From Cylicocyclus nassatus (lineage: Eukaryota > Nematoda > Chromadorea > Rhabditida > Strongylidae): a stretch of DNA of 64,000 nt. The stretch lies in NCBI GenBank assembly GCA_958299035.1, contig CATQJL010000326.1, forward strand, positions 2,556,232 to 2,620,231. Reading direction: 5' to 3'. The translations under genes and the position numbers were made by a program. Numbering within the stretch: position 1 is the first letter of the stretch; each line of letters opens with the position of its first letter. Shown here in pieces: positions 57,501-64,000 of this stretch. The notes below the pieces were generated by a model. It searched no databases. It saw only the letters and a list, made by a program, of their open reading frames with translations, and was not told the origin of the DNA.

Positions 57501-57763
57501 CTTTTCAAATTTTAGAAAAGCACGGAAATTGGCCAGAAGAGAAGTGAAAATAAAACAGTTTTACGAAAAATTAGTCAAGATTTATTCGGTTGTCACCCCA
57601 GGATATTGTTTTTGATGATATTACTGCCTATTTCCTCCCAATTGTCGTCTTCAAGAATTTTTGTGTACAAAGTAAGAGATGCTTTGATATTTGAGAAACT
57701 CACCGTGAAAGAATGATCGACTTCTTGATAGACGGATGATCTTTTACGCAAATTCGGCTGCAT
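48513..57763 (-). CDS. rab-37: Rab26/Rab37-family small GTPase
   Basis: Minus-strand exons are 57763-57704, 54678-54568, 54318-54277, 53524-53405, 50641-50519, 50453-50377 and 48609-48513. They total 630 bp, giving 209 aa in phase. The G boxes are GDSCTGKT (25-32), STVGID switch I (50-55), WDTAGQE (73-79), NKCD (132-135) and ETSAK (160-164). The stretch [17 protein letters not shown] and the [19 protein letters not shown] segment are typical of Rab26/37, which control secretory-granule and vesicle exocytosis. The P-loop has Cys-Thr in place of the common Gly-Val. The C-terminus is WHCCYGAY, so the two prenylatable cysteines are followed by four residues, an unusual but possible geranylgeranylation end. 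Introns are large (1.8, 2.8 and 3.0 kb). Confidence 0.92.
48610..50376 (-). other. Last rab-37 intron with a CpG spot
   Basis: This 1.77-kb intron is AT-rich except for about 49975-50040. There GACGGCGGGCGCGACCGCGC forms an isolated CpG cluster followed by CACGCACGCACTTCCGG, a GGAA-type core on the reverse strand. It may be an internal promoter or enhancer. No exon is supported. Confidence 0.4.
50642..53404 (-). other. Large rab-37 intron
   Basis: This 2.76-kb AT-rich intron separates ...SFENVR from [11 protein letters not shown] see no additional exon, gene or clear transposon ends. Short hydrophobic minus-strand frames near 52196-52399 are low complexity. Confidence 0.65.
53785..54033. repeat. 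Interlocked inverted and direct duplication in rab-37 intron
   Basis: Segment A (53785-53826, AACATTTGCATAGGCGAAAT core) recurs inverted at 53946-53988. Segment B (53875-53917, GGTTACTAGATCATACTATC core) recurs directly at 53989-54033. Inverted A abuts the second B exactly. The copies are nearly identical, suggesting a recent rearrangement or templated insertion. It lies in the short intron between exons 54318-54277 and 53524-53405. Confidence 0.8.
54679..57703 (-). other. First rab-37 intron
   Basis: This 3.0-kb AT-rich intron follows the 20-residue first coding exon ([20 protein letters not shown]). I found no convincing internal exon or transposon. Loose repeats of CTTAATCTCAATGATAGGA / CTTAAACTCAATCATAGTG type occur at 56430-56520. 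Confidence 0.6.
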
Positions 57764-59360
57764 GTTCTTCGCCGTTTGCGATACTAGGGCAGATAGAGAA
57801 TGAAATTTTCAACAGCTCTGCTTTGCGAGCTCTGGAGCGAGTAGACTTTGGCAAAGTAGGATATGAAAAGCTGAAAAAGTGTTACGAGAACTGAGAAAGC
57901 GAGACGATAAATAGTAGAATAAGAGTATTTTAAAAGAAGAGAAAGATGCCGTCAGAGGCGAGGAGTTCACGCAGTGCGCGAGTATTTTGGGCGGAGCAGG
58001 CAGCACAATAAGCACGGCTCTGTCTCTCACTCTCAGAATAAACGAACTCCCGCTGAGAGTTTCGTTTAGCTTCGTCTCTCATTTCTTGTCGAACATCAAG
58101 CCACTACGGCTTTGTTCCCTCCAAAAAGGACACTGAATTATTTGTGAGATTTTGCGACGCCACGCTTTCCGCTACTCACTCTAAGATCCATAGAGATTTT
58201 GCACACACACTCACACATGAGTTCGGACTCTTTCGCATCGCATATGTAGTCGTGCCGGGATTATTTGCGTGACAGCCGTGTATGGATGTGTGTATTCCGC
58301 TGAGGGGGCAGGAGAAAGCTCTATGCATCATTTGGGACAAATTCCGCCAGCGCGCTAGTTTATGGCAGTATTTACTGATATTCAGAAGTGGATATTGCAA
58401 GATTTACTGCCTTTGATTATTTGCTAAACACCCAGCCATTCCTAATCTGTTCTTCTCACAAAAGAGCATCAAAGCTTCAAGTACTATGCGCATGATTTTA
58501 TAGCGTTCACGCATTGCATGAGACACTGATGTATATTTCAGACTAAGGACTAAGAAGTACGCCTAAATGCATGCGGAAAGAGAGCAAGAGAGGGTGTAAG
58601 TACAAGTGATGTAATTAGAGTAAATTGTCGCGAAAGCAATAACGAATGCGTACACTGATTGTATGTGTACATCTCAAATAAAGATCCATAGTTCAAAGAG
58701 ATTATACGGATGAGTGGTCGGAAGTTTCGCGAAGACCCTCACCTGCGCAAACTTTCTAGACGTACTGCGGTAGTTTTCTACATAATTACATGCAAATTCG
58801 TGAATTTGTGCAACTTCTTTTAAATCATACTTCAACATTACCTATATATACGTCGCGACAGCGTAAACAAAAACATCCCCAAAACTTTTGAGAGATATCC
58901 CAAATCATTCGCTTGTCAGCAGTGCAGTGGTGTACTTAACTTTTTGAAAAACTCTGAAGGATTCTAGCCTTTCGAACGGTTTATCAATACTACGTTGCAA
59001 GGGAAAAATTCTATAGCTATTTCCATTTTTTTGCGAGTGTTGAAGTCTCAAACGTAGAGTCGTTTTAGATCCAGTACATGACATAGAAGAAGAATTTCTA
59101 TACTATAAATGGAAGTGAAGGCGTTAAAAAGAAATCTTCCATATCCTTGGAAGACGATGGAAGGTTTAATATAAATGCAAGAAAGAAAGCCGTGGCTCTG
59201 ACATTTCGTTTGACATTTGCATGAGTTCTGCATTGTGTAGGCGCACATCACTCACCTAAAATCGCCTAAAAAACAACTCCTCATCGAGAAGAGGAAACAT
59301 GATAGTGGCAAAAAGTGGCTAGAATAGCAGCAGAAAAAATCGTTTCGAGCTTGCGCATGG

Positions 59361-59540
59361 CTATATAAAGCTTCAGCGCTATATAAAAGCGTTTTCGAGA
59401 GCGGTTACTGCGAAGATTGCATCGCCGGTGCTCATCACGAATAAGAACCGCAAAGTGGATTCTGCCGCCGAGGCTGCTCTTCGCGCGAGGGCTTGCTGAG
59501 CTCTTGAAGTCCCATTCGACGAGGGGGGGGGGGGGAGGGG
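59361..59540 (+). promoter_or_regulatory. Twin TATA-like boxes and GC-rich downstream patch
   Basis: GCTATATAAAGC (59360-) and GCTATATAAAAGCG (59379-) are 20 bases apart on the plus strand. A GC-rich stretch with many CpG and a run of about 14 G (59523-59536) follows. The layout resembles a plus-strand core promoter with a start near 59410, but I find no coding exon downstream within the window. Confidence 0.3.
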
Positions 59541-60650
59541 GAGATGGGGGAAAAGCTTTCGTCAACTACTATGCTCGAGCAAAATATCTAAATTGTGATG
59601 TGTACGAAAGACAATTTATGCCCTAATTTTTCGACAGAACACGCAAAACTCGCGCTATCGCGTGATTATAGTACTACTCTGTAAGTGGGTATTTTATCAA
59701 ATTGAATACCTTGTTCAAATGGCAAGCGGATTCACGGAAACTGCTCCAAATACATCTCATTTTGAGAACAAGATGAAATGTGCGCTTACACAAAAAACGT
59801 GGGATTCACGCGAATCTGCGAGTTTTGCGTGTGCTACCACAAAATTAGAGCAACTGCTGTAGTTAAAGGTAGTGCAACAGTGCGATATGTACCAGTTAAT
59901 CCCTGATCAATCCGGTCACGTACAAAATGTGTTGCCTAGTGCTATTTGGACCTAGTGCGATCTATGAGATAACGTCAGCGCTGATTCACGCCTAATGACT
60001 GCTGTTTTTTCTGCCTCCCTGCAAGTGCAGCCAAAAATTTCGAAAAAAGAGTCAGCAATTTTTTACCCCCGGTCTAGAGAAACGGAGAGATGTAGCAAGA
60101 CATGGAATTGAGCACTAAAGCTCAAAAATCTTTTAGTAACATTGTGTTGCAAAGAGCAAACACGACACATTTCAATCACAGCCCACGCTGACTCTCCACC
60201 GAGTCAGATTGCTTTTCAGGGCGAATAAGTGAGCATGAGAGTGCTTCTAGGAGCACTGATTAAATTTCACTTTGTCACAAGTAAGATTCACATGAGATCC
60301 CTAAGTAAAGTAATGAGAATACTTGATGAAACTGATTTTGACAACCGTGCTTCTAAATCATGGAAAAAATGGTTAAGATAGATTTTTTTTCGTCGCGACG
60401 TATTTCTCCGTCAAGACAGTCGGAAAGTTATCATCTTCCTTTTTTATCTGAAAATTAGCAAGTACACTGCACTGTCGAAATTTTAGCGTTTCAATATATA
60501 TCTCAATATATTAAGGATGTTTTTGTTCCAGCTGTTTTGAAGTATTTAACTGGATAAAAAAACGTGGTGCCATGACTTCTTTCAGCAAAATTTACCTAGA
60601 TTACTCGATTACTATGGACTGGTAGATTTCTGACCCAGAAATTATTTCAA

Positions 60651-60726
60651 AAATTGTGATAACTGCATAAAGTATTCAGTGACAATGAAAAAATTGTGAA
60701 AACTGCATAAAGTATTCAGAGACAAT
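60651..60726. repeat. Tandem duplication of a 39-bp unit
   Basis: ATAACTGCATAAAGTATTCA and AAAACTGCATAAAGTATTCA start two consecutive units that match along about 37 bases, with a few substitutions. It is a simple local duplication. Confidence 0.7.
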
Positions 60727-63615
60727 TCATATTATTTTTAGCAAATTCAGGTTAATTTAGCGTAACTTTAAGCTCAGAAAAATCTATTCAAAAAAGTCAT
60801 TGCATCATAAAAAGTTATAGCGTTTCGACGGTAGAACAGGTCGCGACGAAAACTGTCGCACTCCGTCTTCTCCAAGAGTTAAAATCTCAACTGTAGCGGT
60901 TCAGTGCAACCAAAACATTTTTTTCTTTCGAAGATTAAGAGATAAGTCGAACATGGCAACGCTATTGTGTCGTAGTAAAATCGGTGTTCAGCTAGATTGA
61001 ATACAGCTGAATACGACGCTAATGTCAGCCGTCGCATCTGAAAGTTTTTACTGACTCGCTCCCGACATAAGATGCAGTTCGGATTACAACTAGGCAGATC
61101 TTGGTAAGGTTGCAATACTGCTCAGCTTTACGGTAATAAAGGGATAGAAAGATTGGATTTTATTTGGACAATTGGAGATCCTACCGCCTAAGCTTTTTTA
61201 AAAGTAAATAACAAAGAATAAATTTGATAGATACGCGTTACCGTAAAATAGCCAAGCTGTTGCGCTCCTTAGCTGGGTCCGACCCAAGTTTGCGTTTTCT
61301 GCTTAATTACAAAATATCAGAAACCTTCACATTTTCTAGCTCACAAAATAATCTTGTGTCTGGGCAAAACTGACTATCTTAACTTCTTACATGGAAACGG
61401 ATGGGAAGCAAAATTTCTGTCTATACGGCAACTTATGAACTCATATGATGCTGCTGTGGCCCGGAAATTCAACTTTTAGCTCTACCCAGACAGTTCTTCA
61501 CCCAATAATGTACCTTGCGCTGGTTGCTGATTGGTTCGCCTTGAAAAGTCTGGTTAAACATCAACGACAACGTGACCCACATGGATCATAGCATGAATTC
61601 TGTAGAGGCAGTTATTTCGGAATGAACTCACCCTGCGAGTTTCTTGATCGCCAGATTTAGAAATGACTACGTTTCTCGGAAGATTTTCAAAGTCACGGTA
61701 GGCACTAGTATACTGTAAATGACAATCTGCCTGAATTCGTCAAAAAATTTTACTTTGTTTTTGAAACGCTTTGTTCCTCAAGGCAGACAAGTAAAAAGGC
61801 TCATGTTGGAAAACAAAATCAGTTCCTTTGCCAATAATGTATCATACAAGCTTTCAAACATGATATAGCCAAGTCTGTCTGTAAACGATTACGTGCATTT
61901 GCACTCGATGTGCACATTATCCGTCCTGTTCATGGCTTTATTGGCTACTCTGCACACATCGAATTTCTGAAAATTCTGCTTGATGCTCACATTGAGAAAT
62001 ACGCTAAAAGGCTTTTAGCGGAAAGCTGTGTTCGCCTTTGTGCAGAAAAATCTAGATTTTACGAATAGTATGCATGATGAGCGCAATTGCACATTCTATA
62101 TAATAACAAACTTTACTATACTAAATTATTCAAATTGCTTTTATTAATGATTGTAGACAGTGCAGCTTTTTTGTTCAGTTTAAATTCACGTAATGAAGTG
62201 CATACTGGCTTTGCCACTGCTAAATTACATCATTATCCAAAATCAAAAAGGTGCCTTATGGTAAACACTGCTTGAAAAGAAGCTGGCTTCTCAAGATGAG
62301 CACTTTGCACTTTGGGTATATATATCGTTTCGTAAAGCATAGATAAAATGTAAGATTTATGTCAGAAGAAAATGGAGGGCAGTCCTTGTAAGAGAGAGCT
62401 TATAGTTTTTGGGAAAATGAGAGGACTTACGTACTTAGCGACACTGGCTCCCTTAGTTCTTCTAGTATCTTGCTCTTTCCAGGTGTCCTTTGAAGAGTCA
62501 GTGGACAAAAAAAGGGACAAAAGAATAAAGTATTGGTAGACTATACTTTCTTTACTTGATTTTATTTCGAATGTGCTCATCTCGAAACGAAATCTCCTGC
62601 CATAACAAAGTTAATAAACCAGCTGTTTTTGAGAGTCAAGGTTTCATTTATATGATTATATTATTTTGAATGCATGGACTATGGCCAACAAAAACAGCAC
62701 TAGAGTTAATAACGAAGGGCACAGATAGTCAAAAAAGACGAGAAAATTGTTTAGCATAACACAGCTTGCAGACTCGGATTCGGATGAGGGTACTGCTGTA
62801 ACTGCCGTATCAACCTAATAGTATAACTCTGACGTAGTAAAGCCATGTTTCATTTGGAACCTACAATTAAGTTATGCAATAGCGAAGATTGATATTAATA
62901 CTTTTCAGATTCTAGCAGTGCCAAAGGACAAAATAATGTAATAATTTTAGCCGCCGAAAGTCTATATAAAAGTGAAAGTTCCGCCTATGGAAGCGGCGAA
63001 TTATATGAACGTGGTCGATATTTATATTATGCAGCAGCCTTTTTGAATCAGAAAGCAGAAGCGAATGCACCATCATCAAAGAATGAAAGAAACTTAAAAG
63101 TAATCATATAGAAAGGCACGATAATTTCGCTTGAAATGACGCAAAATAGTCAAGTTGAAGAGTAGGCATCAGACCGAGTTTGCCCCACATGTCACGTTTC
63201 TTGCAGTAAAAGAGCAAATAATTATACTTTTCTACCGTGGGAATCTCTCAAAGCTTCTCCATTTAAGCGTTCGCACTTTGTCGCACATTGTCTATTGAAA
63301 AAAAATCGTCAGGCTTGGGTTCTTGTATATGGCCTGTCTTTTAAGGGATGTGTAAAAATTCTTAACATTCAATTTTGTGTGTTTTAATTTTTCAATTTGG
63401 ACTTTCAAGTAACTAATCTAAATTTTCAATTTGAGTTCGATTGTTCTTGCCCGAAATTACCGTATTTGTTTAAAACTACGTACATTAATCAAAAAACTAC
63501 TACTCATTTTTACATGCTTCAGGAAACAAATTTGTCTACGAAAGTGAGCAAAAAGTGTTAGTATGAGGAGTGGAAGTGTGACAGTTATGTTTTATACGAT
63601 CTAGTTCTGTCAACC

Positions 63616-63667
63616 TGTTTCTTTTAGCGCACTTATAGTGCATATTTGAATAAATAAATAAATAAAA
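63616..63667 (+). repeat. Second stem plus (AAAT)n tail
   Basis: GCGCACTTATAGTGCAT can fold into a stem and is followed by GAATAAATAAATAAATAAAA. It shares this layout with 42780-42838, so both may be 3' ends of one non-LTR family. No coding part is visible. Confidence 0.4.
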
Positions 63668-64000
63668 TGTTCTTTTGATTGTGTCATCATACTCAACGAG
63701 AATCAAACGAATTAAAAAAGATATGATGTTTGAAGCTTAGCGTAAAAAATTCCCAGATAAATTGGACCATCAAGCGACTTCACTTCTAAAACATAGAAGC
63801 TTCCTGCACTCCTGATTCAAAACCGCTCCAGCTTTGATTGCAATATATCCTTATATAAGCTCGCATCTTGTACAAAAATTACCCCATGGGAAAAGCTTTC
63901 TTTCAAAATTGTCTGTTCTATTCTCCAATCAAGCATTGCTGACAGCATGAAAAATCAGCATTATGCCTTTGTAGATTCTCATCATTTGCGTTGAAATGCG

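Larger units (their letters stand above)
57764..64000. other. Region upstream of rab-37, no supportable gene
   Basis: The first few hundred bases should hold the rab-37 promoter. An AG acceptor (CCCTAG) lies 20 bases upstream of the ATG and could be a trans-splice site. Further right are a pair of TATA-like boxes (59361-59390), a GC-rich patch with a G run (59405-59540), a tandem duplication (60651-60726) and a second (AAAT)n tail (63616-63667). No open frame has a recognised domain or splice support. Confidence 0.5.

Overview
The window looks like nuclear DNA from a nematode, most likely a clade V strongylid (hookworm or Haemonchus-like group). The evidence is GT-AG introns of about 50 bp to 3 kb with typical TTTCAG-type acceptors, translation starts lying 0-2 nt after an AG acceptor (as in trans-spliced genes), an AT-rich background with small GC-rich patches, and many non-autonomous DNA transposons inside introns. 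There are no bacterial features, and the species cannot be fixed from the sequence alone.

Five multi-exon protein genes could be assembled by hand, and in every one the summed exon length is a multiple of three with all phases matching. (1) 3638-9740, plus: an ETS transcription factor with a Pointed/SAM domain, closest to the SPDEF/ESE group, with two alternative 3' exons that both encode the C-terminal half of the ETS domain. (2) 11544-19198, minus: a six-helix DRAM/TMEM150/FRAG1-family membrane protein of 273 aa. (3) 22838-27059, minus: an ankyrin-repeat IkB-like protein of 621 aa, probable nfki-1 orthologue. (4) 33154-40527, minus: a homeodomain-interacting protein kinase of 814 aa, hpk-1 orthologue, with a C-terminal SUMO-interacting motif. 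(5) 48513-57763, minus: a Rab26/Rab37-type small GTPase of 209 aa, probable rab-37 orthologue. The last four share one orientation but are 3.6-8 kb apart, so they are not an obvious operon. The ETS gene converges on the DRAM gene.

The genes do not form one pathway. They are regulatory and membrane genes: an epithelial-type or lifespan-type ETS factor, an autophagy or lysosome type membrane protein, an IkB-zeta-like immune regulator, a stress kinase and an exocytic Rab. As I recall, hpk-1, nfki-1, rab-37 and the SPDEF-like ets-4 are all X-linked in C. elegans, so the block may be a piece of the ancestral nematode X linkage group.

Between and inside the genes are transposon relics: a hAT-like element (4481-4782), two copies of one terminal-inverted-repeat family that each carry a different nested element (13655-15046 and 16065-16665), a nearly perfect 400-bp hairpin (19496-19896), a Harbinger-like element (24639-24874), a mariner-like element (30425-31424) and two non-LTR-type tails. 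I found no transfer RNA, ribosomal RNA or CRISPR array. The intergenic stretches 27060-33153, 40528-48512 and 57764-64000 hold no gene I can support.

The most interesting observation is the ETS gene. Splicing right after the second recognition-helix arginine joins either a Thr-Tyr-Tyr or a Tyr-Tyr-Tyr version of the DNA-contacting helix end. The first version's stop codon lies one base before a near-perfect splice donor.
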